The notes: a model not told the origin generated them from the sequence alone. DNA of 19,135 nucleotides from JAAYLC01 sp964636665 (GCA_964636665.1 CAZWVT010000038.1:1-19135); one strand, 5' to 3'; shown: positions 1 to 6,819, counted from the stretch's first letter. Program-made: numbers and translations.

Positions 1-178
1 CATACCAAAGTGTGCCTGTTTCGTCGTAACTTTTCCAATGCAAAAGATTTTCATCAGTAGAAATTATTTTTAACGATTGCCCAAAAGAAGTTGGAACAGC
101 AAGTGCTTTGGCACCATCCAAAACTACATATTCGCCCGTGAGAAGGAGCTTTCCGTTGCTGTAATAAACTTTTTCCAC
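1..178 (-). CDS. GYDIA-family GHMP kinase, N-terminal part (mevalonate pathway)
   Basis: The first 59 residues of a GHMP-superfamily small-molecule kinase; the rest lies beyond the left edge. The N-terminus reads VEKVYYSNGKLLLTGEYVVL, then DGAKALAVPTSFGQSL. This is the typical first strand and 'G(E)Y-VLDGA-ALA-PT' opening of mevalonate, phosphomevalonate and related kinases, and it matches the Bacteroidota subgroup called GYDIA. The frame is closed by a TAA at 190-188, so the start is GTG at 178-176, or less likely the ATT three codons upstream. There is no Shine-Dalgarno. It begins 15 nt after the HMG-CoA reductase stop on the same strand, so the two are probably cotranscribed and act in successive steps of mevalonate metabolism. 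The exact substrate cannot be read from this fragment, and the ATP-binding loop is outside the window. Confidence 0.85.
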   Translation of the reverse strand, partial: MEKVYYSNGKLLLTGEYVVLDGAKALAVPTSFGQSLKIISTDENLLHWKSYDETGTLWY

Positions 179-193
179 ACTTTGAATTTAAGT

Positions 194-1162
194 TTATTTA
201 CTTCGAATTTCATTGATAAATTCAACAACGGCACTGTGAGAGATTGTTTTTGAAGAAAAATGTGAAATCGCCATATTTTTTTCGTCCTCTGTTGCTTCTT
301 GTTGATTTAAAATATTCATCAGGTGCATTTTCATATGGCCTTTTTGAATTCCTGTAGTTATCAGCGATCTGATTTCAGCAAAATTTTGTGCAAGTCCGGC
401 AACGGCAATTATTTCCATCAATTCTTTTGCGCTTGGGTTTTTAAGAATTTCCAAAGCTAACTTTGTCATAGGATGGAGTGATGTCAAACCGCCAACGGTT
501 CCAATTGCCAAAGGAATTTCTATCCGGAATTTGAAAATATTATCTTCTACTTCAGCGTGTGTCAGACTTCCGTAATAATTGTTTCTTGCTGCATAAGCGT
601 GAATACCGGCTTCCACGGCGCGAAAATCATTTCCCGTTGCAATGATTACGGCATCAATTCCGTTCATGATGCCTTTGTTGTGAGTTACGGCACGGCGTGT
701 TTCGGCTTTGGCTATGGCAATGGCGCGAACAAATTTAGAAGCGAATTTTTTTCCGTCGAGATGTTTGGTAGTAAGTTTGTCAACATGGCAAGAAACTTCA
801 GCGCGAACCAGACATTCGGGAACATAATTGGACAATATGCTCATCACCGTTTCCGGAAATGTGTTTTTATTTTTGAAAGGTTCATATTGTTGTGCTTCAG
901 TTTCAAAAACATGGGCTATTTTTTCCAAACAACTGTTGATAAAATTAGCACCCATCGCATCTAAAGTTTCAAAAGTGGCGTGAATAAAATAATACCCTTC
1001 CAAAACCTCGGTTTTATCTGCCAAAGAAATATCGATTAAGCCGCCATTACGCGCTCTCATATTTTTTTCGATATCGGAAATGGAAGCTTTTAAAATCGGC
1101 TGAATGTAATCAAAAAATGCTTCCAAGGTTTCTGAATCGCCGTAATAATTAATGTGAATTTG
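194..1162 (-). CDS. Hydroxymethylglutaryl-CoA reductase, class II (degradative type), N-terminus lost in gap
   Basis: Interconverts HMG-CoA and mevalonate in the cytosol. In Bacteroidota it is taken to feed the mevalonate route to isoprenoids. The visible 322 residues carry the class II landmarks in order: DAMGAN (NAD(P)-binding region), HNKGIMNGID with the catalytic Lys, ATGND with the catalytic Asp 16 residues later, GTVGG, and QKGHMKMH with the catalytic His. The ENVIG segment with the catalytic Glu is missing. Aligning DAMGAN by memory to the Pseudomonas mevalonii enzyme suggests about 115 residues are absent, which would give the usual length of about 430-440. The break coincides exactly with the N run, so this is a sequencing gap and not a truncated gene. 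The GHMP kinase follows 15 nt downstream on the same strand. Whether NADH or NADPH is used cannot be told. Confidence 0.95.
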   Translation of the reverse strand, partial: QIHINYYGDSETLEAFFDYIQPILKASISDIEKNMRARNGGLIDISLADKTEVLEGYYFIHATFETLDAMGANFINSCLEKIAHVFETEAQQYEPFKNKNTFPETVMSILSNYVPECLVRAEVSCHVDKLTTKHLDGKKFASKFVRAIAIAKAETRRAVTHNKGIMNGIDAVIIATGNDFRAVEAGIHAYAARNNYYGSLTHAEVEDNIFKFRIEIPLAIGTVGGLTSLHPMTKLALEILKNPSAKELMEIIAVAGLAQNFAEIRSLITTGIQKGHMKMHLMNILNQQEATEDEKNMAISHFSSKTISHSAVVEFINEIRSK

Positions 1163-1262
1163 NNNNNNNNNNNNNNNNNNNNNNNNNNNNNNNNNNNNNN
1201 NNNNNNNNNNNNNNNNNNNNNNNNNNNNNNNNNNNNNNNNNNNNNNNNNNNNNNNNNNNNNN
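1163..1262. other. Assembly gap of exactly 100 N
   Basis: Exactly 100 unknown bases, the usual placeholder for a gap of unknown size. On its right a ribosomal protein THX frame runs in, and on its left the middle of HMG-CoA reductase comes out. The missing HMG-CoA reductase start alone would need about 345 nt, so the true distance must exceed 100 nt if the two contigs really are neighbours. The open frame through the Ns has no biological meaning. Confidence 0.97.
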
Positions 1263-1381
1263 TTCTGTGCGTCCTTAATTGTTGTTGGATTGACACTGAA
1301 CTTTTTTCTTCGAGGGCGAAGTCTTCCAAAACTTCCAATTGAGATTTTTCCTCTTCTTGTCTTTCTATCTCCTTTTCCCAT
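1263..1381 (-). CDS. Small ribosomal subunit protein THX, C-terminus in gap
   Basis: The 39 visible residues begin MGKGDRKTRRGKISIGSFGR and continue into a basic LRPRRKK stretch. This is the characteristic opening of the tiny, Arg/Lys-rich THX protein that packs into the head of the 30S subunit; Bacteroidota members start MGKGD-KT-RGKI-GSYG. The family is only about 30-70 residues, so little may be missing. The ATG at 1381-1379 is preceded by an A-rich stretch without Shine-Dalgarno, usual for this phylum. A weak -7-like TATCTTTA lies at 1440-1433. The frame happens to continue through the Ns into HMG-CoA reductase, but the two families are unrelated and each has its own N- or C-terminal signature, so a fusion is rejected. 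Confidence 0.85.
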
Positions 1382-1568
1382 ATATTTTTGTTTTTTGAAA
1401 ATTAATTATTATTGTAAAATATGCTAAAATCATAAAGATACAACTTTCTGACTGTTTATTGAAAAAATCAGTTTAAATTTGGTATTTTGAGTTATGTTTT
1501 TTAAAATCTATCACAGTTATGATTTGAAAGACAATTTTATTTTTTTTGCAGTTTAAATACAAATTATC

Positions 1569-1886
1569 ATGAATACAGATTTGAATCAACAAGAATGGAA
1601 AAGACAATTAGCTAAAGATACTAAAGCTGTTGTTATCGACGTTAGAACGGATGAGGAATTTCAAGAAGGACACATTCCGGGAGCCGTCCAGATGAACATT
1701 CAAAACACCTCCCAATTCCATGACAAAATACAAAATTTAGATCCTTCCGCGTGTTATTATATTTATTGTCATGCAGGAGGAAGAAGTGCTATGGCAGCAG
1801 CACTTTTTAATTCGGAAGGTATTATGAAAACTTACAATCTCTTGGGAGGAATTAGCGAATGGGAGGGGGAAATAGAAACAACTTAA
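1569..1886 (+). CDS. Cytosolic single-domain rhodanese-like protein
   Basis: A 105-residue protein that is just one rhodanese domain. It shows VVIDVRTDEEFQEGHIPGAV (residues 21-40), the active-site loop YCHAGGRSA with catalytic Cys67 (CxxGxR form), and the C-terminal NLLGGISEWEG. Such domains carry a persulfide on the cysteine and act in sulfur transfer or thiosulfate:cyanide sulfurtransfer; the physiological acceptor is unknown here. There is no signal peptide, so it is cytosolic. The next gene, 9 nt downstream, is a second rhodanese domain made as a lipoprotein, so the pair looks like an operon serving two compartments. No convincing -7 element was found just upstream, only T-rich DNA at 1536-1550. 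Confidence 0.93.
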   Translation: MNTDLNQQEWKRQLAKDTKAVVIDVRTDEEFQEGHIPGAVQMNIQNTSQFHDKIQNLDPSACYYIYCHAGGRSAMAAALFNSEGIMKTYNLLGGISEWEGEIETT

Positions 1887-1895
1887 ATCAATAAT

Positions 1896-2303
1896 ATGAA
1901 ACATTTAAATTTCATCGTTGTACTCTTTTTATTATTTGGAGTCGCCGCTTGTAAAGACAAATCTGAACCAAATACAAGCAAAATAATAACAGTAGAAGAA
2001 GCACATCAAATTTTGAATACTGATGATGATATTCAATTAATAGATGTTCGTACTCCTGAAGAATACCAAGAAAAGCACATTCATTATTCACGAAATATCT
2101 GTATAACTGATAAGGATTTTAAAGAACGCGCAGCAAAACTCGATAAAAATCGCCCGATTTATGTGTATTGTCGTAGCGGAAACCGAAGTGCAGAAGCAGC
2201 ACAAGTATTAAAAGAAATGGGATTCAAAGAGGTTTACAATATGGAAGGCGGAATCACTACATGGGAAGAACATGGCTATGAAATAAATATTCCGGTAAAC
2301 TAA
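1896..2303 (+). CDS. Rhodanese-domain lipoprotein
   Basis: A 135-residue protein with a lipoprotein signal: MKHLNFIVVLFLLFGVAAC, lipobox Cys19, then KDKSEPN. The charged stretch right after the cysteine may act as a surface-export signal as in some Bacteroidota lipoproteins, but that is inference. A rhodanese domain follows: QLIDVRTPEEYQEKHI (47-62), the active-site loop YCRSGNRS with Cys92, and MEGGITTWEEHGY near the end. The usual 'HIPGA-N' is changed to HIHYSRN, and an extra Cys69 follows. It should sit in the inner or outer membrane facing the periplasm or surface, and bind persulfide sulfur or act as a sulfurtransferase. The gene starts 9 nt after the cytosolic rhodanese gene; tandem duplication or paired function is likely. 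Confidence 0.92.
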   Translation: MKHLNFIVVLFLLFGVAACKDKSEPNTSKIITVEEAHQILNTDDDIQLIDVRTPEEYQEKHIHYSRNICITDKDFKERAAKLDKNRPIYVYCRSGNRSAEAAQVLKEMGFKEVYNMEGGITTWEEHGYEINIPVN

Positions 2304-2339
2304 AGCTTTTATATCTTTAAGTTAAAGTGTTGTCAAATG

Positions 2340-2373
2340 TTGCGATATGTAAGGCTTCTTGATGTTATATTTG
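2340..2373 (+). promoter_or_regulatory. Predicted Bacteroidota-type promoter
   Basis: A perfect -7 element TATATTTG at 2366-2373 (consensus TAnnTTTG) with a -33 TTG at 2340-2342, spacer 23 nt. It lies 20 nt before the ATG of the 121-aa gene, separating that gene from the rhodanese pair. Confidence 0.6.
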
Positions 2374-2392
2374 CAGCAAAAGCGGTTAATTT

Positions 2393-2758
2393 ATGATGTG
2401 TGAAGATGTTTTAAATGAACTGAGATATTTAATTAAGATTAGCTGTAGTTTTATCGCCGAACCGAGTTCGGAAATGCAGAATTTTCATATAGAATTCCTT
2501 AAAAAAAGTCTTGGAGCTTGGGATATTTCCATAGATTATAAAAATAAAACCATCACCTCTTGGAGTGGAAAACCGGTTAATATAGATGCTTCTACAGTTT
2601 ACAAGTTGCGTGATTCAGTAAATCCCAATATTTTATATGACGATTTAGAAGCTACATTGTTGGGGTGCTTACAACCCCACTTAAAGTTTCAAGTTCCATA
2701 CCTAAATCTTATTGAGAAGTACGAAAATGTACTAACCAATAGCTTTCTGAGAGTTTAG
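2393..2758 (+). CDS. Hypothetical 121-aa protein
   Basis: I do not recognise this family. The product is a soluble-looking 121-residue protein with no signal peptide, no membrane helix and three cysteines (3, 18, 92). It appears mixed alpha/beta: an N-terminal helix (DVLNELRYLIKISCSF), a strand-like SIDYKNKTITSW segment, and a leucine-rich C-terminal half. Two ATGs are adjacent (2393 and 2396) and either could be used. It has its own predicted promoter, so it is probably a single-gene unit between the rhodanese pair and the CtlX-like gene. Base composition and codon use look like the neighbours, which argues for a real gene. Function unknown. Confidence 0.7.
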   Translation: MMCEDVLNELRYLIKISCSFIAEPSSEMQNFHIEFLKKSLGAWDISIDYKNKTITSWSGKPVNIDASTVYKLRDSVNPNILYDDLEATLLGCLQPHLKFQVPYLNLIEKYENVLTNSFLRV

Positions 2759-2775
2759 TACCTCATATTTTTAAT

Positions 2776-2795
2776 AAATCAATTTTTGATTTTAC
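2776..2795 (+). terminator. Weak AT-rich hairpin, possible terminator
   Basis: AAATCAA (2776-2782) and TTGATTT (2786-2792) form a 7-bp stem with a 3-nt loop, ending in a short T run 18 nt after the 121-aa gene. The stem holds only one G-C pair, so termination would be weak. Confidence 0.3.
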
Positions 2796-2831
2796 AAAGT
2801 TGTCTTAGACAATTAACAGAGAAAATTAACT

Positions 2832-2839
2832 TAAATTTG
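2832..2839 (+). promoter_or_regulatory. Predicted -7 element for the CtlX-like gene
   Basis: A perfect TAAATTTG. No TTG is seen at a normal -33 distance; the nearest (2800-2802) is 29 nt upstream. Transcription would start near 2846, leaving a leader of only about 10 nt before the TTG start at 2856. Confidence 0.5.
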
Positions 2840-2855
2840 CCGAAAATTTTGTGAA

Positions 2856-3794
2856 TTGAAAAAACAGATTACAAATGCAATCGTAATGATTCGTCCGGTG
2901 GCATTCCGTATGAATGAACAAACGGCGGTAAATAATTATTTCCAAGAAGACATCGCAATAAAAAATGCGGAAATCAATAAAAAAGCGCAAGAGGAATTTG
3001 ACAATTTTGTCATTAAATTACGTGAGGTTGGCGTAAATGTTATTGTGATTAATGACAATCTGGAACAAGATACTCCCGATTCCATTTTCCCCAATAACTG
3101 GATTACTTTTCACCAAAACGGAAATGTCGCCCTTTATCCGATGTTCGCTGAAAACAGACGAAAAGAGCGTAGAGAAGATGTTTTGACTATTTTGGAAAAA
3201 GAAGGTTTTGAAATCCAAAACGTATATGATTATACTGAAGCTGAAAAAGAAGATTTATTTCTTGAAGGAACCGGAAATTTAATCTTAGACAGAGTTAATC
3301 GAAAAGCATATTGCGCACTTTCACCTCGGGCAGATGAAGAACTTCTAATCGAATTTTGTGAAGATTTTGAATATACTCCGGTCATCTTTGTAGCCAATCA
3401 AACAGTGGACGGAAAACGATTGCCGATTTATCATACCAATGTGATGATGTGTTTGGGAGAAACTTTCTGCATTATATGTCTGGATGCTATCGATGACAAT
3501 AAAGAGCGAAAAAATGCGATTCATCATCTCAGGATGGATAATAAAGAAATAATCGATATTACTGAAGAACAAATGCACCATTTTGCAGGAAATATGTTGC
3601 AAGTTCAAGGAGAAGATGCCACATATTTGGTGATGAGTCAAAGTGCCAAAGATTCTTTAACCGAAAAACAAATTACCGTCATCGAAAAACACTCCCGCAT
3701 TCTTGCCTCGGATTTGACCACAATTGAAACTTGCGGAGGAGGAAGTGCAAGATGTATGATGGCAGAAGTGTTTTTGCCGAAAGCTGCTAATTAG
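2856..3794 (+). CDS. ctlX: CtlX-like hydrolase (citrulline/arginine deiminase-type superfamily)
   Basis: A 312-residue enzyme of the guanidino-group-modifying superfamily, closest by eye to the CtlX group associated with citrulline use and related to dimethylargininases and arginine deiminases. Catalytic-site features appear in order: DSIFPNNW (D75), LFLEGTGNLILD (E137), SPRADE, the histidine in YHTNVMM (H193), and the C-terminal nucleophile region ETCGGGSARCMM, with Cys293 the likely nucleophile. A ureido- or guanidino-amino acid would form a covalent thiouronium-type intermediate on that Cys. The start is TTG; the next Met (residue 11, ATG 2886) lies inside the conserved MIRPV-FRMNEQTAVNN opening that relatives precede by several residues, so TTG is preferred. 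The exact substrate is not proven by sequence. No arg genes are adjacent, so it looks monocistronic. Confidence 0.88.
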   Translation: MKKQITNAIVMIRPVAFRMNEQTAVNNYFQEDIAIKNAEINKKAQEEFDNFVIKLREVGVNVIVINDNLEQDTPDSIFPNNWITFHQNGNVALYPMFAENRRKERREDVLTILEKEGFEIQNVYDYTEAEKEDLFLEGTGNLILDRVNRKAYCALSPRADEELLIEFCEDFEYTPVIFVANQTVDGKRLPIYHTNVMMCLGETFCIICLDAIDDNKERKNAIHHLRMDNKEIIDITEEQMHHFAGNMLQVQGEDATYLVMSQSAKDSLTEKQITVIEKHSRILASDLTTIETCGGGSARCMMAEVFLPKAAN

Positions 3795-3840
3795 TCAATA
3801 AATAAGATTAAAATATTAATGTTTTGCCAATAAAGTAAGT

Positions 3841-3898
3841 ATTGCTGATTTTTCTATATATTTTTAACGATATAACTCATAATCAAAAAAATCAGCAG
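3841..3898 (+). repeat. Long inverted repeat just before the small membrane protein gene
   Basis: TGCTGATTTTT (3843-3853) is the exact reverse complement of AAAAATCAGCA (3886-3896), an 11-bp stem around a 32-nt AT-rich loop. The right arm ends 6 nt before the ATG at 3903, so the folded RNA could mask the translation start. The T run lies inside the stem, so it does not look like an ordinary terminator of the preceding gene. Confidence 0.6.
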
Positions 3899-3902
3899 TT
3901 TT

Positions 3903-4106
3903 ATGAAAGCATTAAAAATTATATTGGTTGTAGCCGGAATTGCATTGATTGCAGTAGCTTTATACAATTCTTTTATGCCGGAACCAATCTTTAAATTAGG
4001 TCCGATTGAGGTCGAAGAAAAAGAAGGACTAACCGGTCAAAATTTGTGGATGCTCGGAATTGGCGTTATAGCACTTTTAGCAGGGTCTTTTATAAGAGAA
4101 AAATAA
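3903..4106 (+). CDS. Small two-helix membrane protein
   Basis: A 67-residue protein with two predicted membrane segments, roughly residues 4-24 (IILVVAGIALIAVALY) and 47-63 (NLWMLGIGVIALLAGSF). They are joined by an acidic loop with the pattern FKLGPIEVEEKEGLT, and the protein ends in REK. Lys at both ends and acid in the loop suggest an inside-out-inside hairpin with the loop outside, but this is inference. I recognise no named family, though small proteins with a 'GP-EVEEKEG' loop occur in Bacteroidota. The ATG is directly preceded by a long inverted repeat and the gene is followed by a good terminator, so it is likely its own transcript. Function unknown. Confidence 0.78.
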   Translation: MKALKIILVVAGIALIAVALYNSFMPEPIFKLGPIEVEEKEGLTGQNLWMLGIGVIALLAGSFIREK

Positions 4107-4128
4107 TATACAAAACATCGAAATTATA

Positions 4129-4168
4129 GAAACGCAAGAAGGTTATGCTTTTTTGCGTTTTGTTTTTT
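4129..4168 (+). terminator. Rho-independent terminator
   Basis: GAAACGCAAGAA (4129-4140) pairs with 4150-4161 in a 12-bp stem with two G-U wobbles and a 9-nt loop, running into a T-rich tail to 4168. It separates the small membrane protein gene from argS. Confidence 0.7.
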
Positions 4169-4176
4169 CTATCACT

Positions 4177-4203
4177 TTGCGTCCTTAAATTCGTGTATCT
4201 TTG
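4177..4203 (+). promoter_or_regulatory. Predicted argS promoter
   Basis: TTG (4177-4179), a 16-nt spacer, then a perfect -7 TATCTTTG (4196-4203), 48 nt before the argS ATG. The spacer is at the short end for this promoter type. Confidence 0.6.
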
Positions 4204-4251
4204 CACCTATTTAAAAATAAGTCTGACCATACTTAAGATAAATATCAAAAA

Positions 4252-6033
4252 ATGAATATCCAGGATAAAATTTCAGATGCCGTAAAACAAGCAGTAAACA
4301 AATTATATCAAGTTTCTGTTGAAAATATTGAACTTCAATCTACGAGAAAAGAATTTGAAGGCGATATTACCGTTGTGATTTTTCCTTTGCTGCGACATAT
4401 TAAAATGAATCCTGTTCAATTAGGCCAACAAATAGGAGAATATCTTGAAGCAACTATTTCTGAAGTTGAGAAGTTCAATGTGGTTCAAGGTTTTTTAAAT
4501 GTCGTATTAAAAGATTCTTATTTTATAAATGAATTTTATGCTGTTTCTGATTATACGACTTATGGTCACCAACCTGTGGGAAATGAAAGCCTGATTGTAG
4601 AATATTCATCGCCAAATACAAACAAACCGTTACATCTCGGTCATATTCGCAATGTATTGCTGGGATATTCTGTAGCTGAAATCGAAAAAGCTGCCGGTAA
4701 AAAAGTTTATAAAACGCAAATTATCAATGATCGCGGTATCCATATTTGCAAGAGCATGGTGGCTTGGAAAAAGTTTGGAAATGGAGAAACTCCTGAATCT
4801 ACAGGCTTAAAAGGCGATAAACTCGTAGGTAATTATTACGTGCTTTTCGACAAAGAATATAAAAAAGAAATTGATGAGTTGGTGGCTTCCGGACAAACGG
4901 AAGAAGAAGCCAAAACCAATGCGCCCATTTTAAAAGAAGCGCAGCAAATGCTTAGAAATTGGGAAAGAGGCGATGAGGAAACCGTGGCATTATGGGAAAA
5001 AATGAACGGCTGGGTATATGAAGGTTTTGAAGAAAGCTATAAAGCAATCGGTGTTGATTTTGATTCGTATTATTATGAAAGCGATACGTATTTATTAGGA
5101 AAAGACATTGTAGAACACGGGTTGGAAACCGGCGTTTTTTATAAAAAAGAAGACGAATCTGTTTGGTGTGATTTAACTGATGAAGGACTTGATGAGAAAT
5201 TGGTATTGCGAAAAGACGGAACATCGGTTTATATTACTCAAGATTTGGGAACGGCGGTTCAGCGCGTAAAAGATTATCCGGATATTACAGGAATGATTTA
5301 TACGGTTGGTAATGAACAAGATTATCATTTTAAGGTGCTTTTCCTCATTTTGAAAAAACTCGGTTATTCTTGGGCTAATAACCTATATCATTTGAGTTAC
5401 GGCATGGTGGATTTGCCTAGCGGAAAAATGAAAAGTCGGGAAGGAACGGTGGTAGATGCCGATGAATTAATTGCAGAAATGACTGCAACTGCCAAAAAAA
5501 TAGCCGAAGAATTAGGCAAAATCGACGATTTGTCAGAAACAGAAAAAAACCGCCTTTATCACATCATCGGATTAGGCGCATTGAAATATTTCATTTTAAA
5601 AGTCGATCCTAAAAAACGAATTCTTTTTAATCCTGAGGAAAGTGTCGATTTCCAAGGAAATACAGGGCCTTTTATTCAATATACCTACGCTCGAATTCAA
5701 TCTATTTTGCGAAAAGCTTCAGAATTGGGCGTAACAGAAAAAGAGAATGTTTCTTATAATTCATTGCTTCCAAAAGAAAAAGAACTTATCAAACTTGTGC
5801 TGGATTTTTCCAATACTGTCCAAAATGCTGCGGAAGCGTATAGTCCGGCCATTGTAGCCAATTATACTTATGAACTGGTAAAAGAATTCAACAGTTTTTA
5901 TCAGAATGTCCCTATTTTGGGAACTTCGGAAAACAGTGAAAAGATTTTTCGAGTTCGTTTATCTGATGCCGTAGGGCAAATTATTAAAAATGCTTTTAGA
6001 TTGTTGGGAATTGAAGTTCCTGAAAGAATGTAG
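4252..6033 (+). CDS. argS: Arginyl-tRNA synthetase
   Basis: A cytosolic class I aminoacyl-tRNA synthetase that charges tRNA-Arg with arginine using ATP. At 593 residues it has the usual length for bacteria. An N-terminal add-on domain covers about residues 1-110. The HIGH signature is HLGH (128-131) within SSPNTNKPLHLGHIRN. The KMSKS-like loop is GKMKSREGT, with K392-M-K-S-R396, a common form in ArgRS. The C-terminal anticodon-binding helical bundle includes QGNTGPFIQYTYARIQS and ends ...RLLGIEVPERM, the standard end of the family. No residue appears missing. It has its own terminator-separated promoter upstream and converges on carbonic anhydrase 11 nt downstream. Confidence 0.98.
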   Translation: MNIQDKISDAVKQAVNKLYQVSVENIELQSTRKEFEGDITVVIFPLLRHIKMNPVQLGQQIGEYLEATISEVEKFNVVQGFLNVVLKDSYFINEFYAVSDYTTYGHQPVGNESLIVEYSSPNTNKPLHLGHIRNVLLGYSVAEIEKAAGKKVYKTQIINDRGIHICKSMVAWKKFGNGETPESTGLKGDKLVGNYYVLFDKEYKKEIDELVASGQTEEEAKTNAPILKEAQQMLRNWERGDEETVALWEKMNGWVYEGFEESYKAIGVDFDSYYYESDTYLLGKDIVEHGLETGVFYKKEDESVWCDLTDEGLDEKLVLRKDGTSVYITQDLGTAVQRVKDYPDITGMIYTVGNEQDYHFKVLFLILKKLGYSWANNLYHLSYGMVDLPSGKMKSREGTVVDADELIAEMTATAKKIAEELGKIDDLSETEKNRLYHIIGLGALKYFILKVDPKKRILFNPEESVDFQGNTGPFIQYTYARIQSILRKASELGVTEKENVSYNSLLPKEKELIKLVLDFSNTVQNAAEAYSPAIVANYTYELVKEFNSFYQNVPILGTSENSEKIFRVRLSDAVGQIIKNAFRLLGIEVPERM

Positions 6034-6044
6034 GGAAACAGTTT

Positions 6045-6686
6045 TTACCGGGTTTTTTCAGCATCGAGATGGTAGATTTCCATAATGTCTTTAAGAAGCT
6101 TTTCAAAATCGATTTTTAAGTCGATTAATTTTCCTGTGGCAACATCCATAACCCATCCGTGAATGGCAAGCGTCCCTTTTCGGATTGCCAGTTGAGCATC
6201 TGCTGTTTTTATCACATTAATACATTGTTCTTGAACGTTGAGTTCCACCAAACGGCGGTATTTCTGTTCTGAATCCGACAATTGATCTAATTCTTTTTGA
6301 TGAAGTCGATACACATCGCGAATATTTCGAAGCCATGGATTTAAGATTCCTAAATCTTCAGATTGCATAGCGGCCTTTACGCCACCGCATCCGTAATGTC
6401 CACAAATAACAATGTGTTTGACTTTGAGAATCCTCACAGCATAATTGATGACGCTCATTGCACTTAAGTCAAGATTGGAAACCATATTCGAGATGTTTCT
6501 CATAACGAAAACGTCTCCCGGATGAACGCCCATAATTTCTTCGGCAGTAACTCTGCTGTCGCTACAACCGATGTATAAAATATCAGGTTTCTGACCGTCG
6601 GAAAGATTTTTAAAGTAATCCGGATTGTTAGTTAATTTTGATTGAACCCACTTTTGATTGTTTTGAAAAATTTCTTCGATGTTCAT
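6045..6686 (-). CDS. can: Beta-class carbonic anhydrase
   Basis: Zinc enzyme for reversible hydration of CO2 to bicarbonate, supplying bicarbonate to carboxylases and helping pH balance. With the start at 6686 it has 213 residues, a normal length. Zinc ligands are visible as CSDSR (C41, D43-R45 dyad) and HYGCGG (H97, C100), followed by an alpha-rich C-terminus with HGWVMDVATGKL. The longer frame reaching 6737 is rejected because its extra 17 codons overlap the predicted promoter at 6738-6707 and are unlike the family; MNIEEIFQNN-KW is the normal opening. The gene converges with argS and is divergent from the GtrA-like gene. The symbol is used in the sense of the E. coli can type; subclass is not certain. 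Confidence 0.95.
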   Translation of the reverse strand: MNIEEIFQNNQKWVQSKLTNNPDYFKNLSDGQKPDILYIGCSDSRVTAEEIMGVHPGDVFVMRNISNMVSNLDLSAMSVINYAVRILKVKHIVICGHYGCGGVKAAMQSEDLGILNPWLRNIRDVYRLHQKELDQLSDSEQKYRRLVELNVQEQCINVIKTADAQLAIRKGTLAIHGWVMDVATGKLIDLKIDFEKLLKDIMEIYHLDAEKTR

Positions 6687-6706
6687 AAAACATTTTTTTG
6701 AGGTTT

Positions 6707-6738
6707 TAAAGGTATCAAAATCGCCTGTGTATCTCAAA
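6707..6738 (-). promoter_or_regulatory. Predicted carbonic anhydrase promoter
   Basis: Read on the minus strand: TTTG (6738-6735), a 20-nt spacer, then TACCTTTA (6714-6707), one base off TAnnTTTG, placed 20 nt before the ATG at 6686. It also settles the start codon. Confidence 0.6.
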
Positions 6739-6819
6739 GCGAATAACCTGATATTTTTTAAATTTCGGAATGACAGATTCTTTTTGCCGAAAAGTGTACT
6801 TTCATTCGAGAGTTAGTTT

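Noticed and set aside
557..964. 135-codon plus-strand frame
   Set aside because: It lies antisense inside HMG-CoA reductase; its translation is low in normal protein character and the reductase motifs are beyond doubt.
194..1381. A real THX-HMG-CoA reductase fusion gene
   Set aside because: The link is made only of Ns. Each half has the signature of an unrelated family, and the reductase lacks its N-terminal third including the catalytic ENVIG region.
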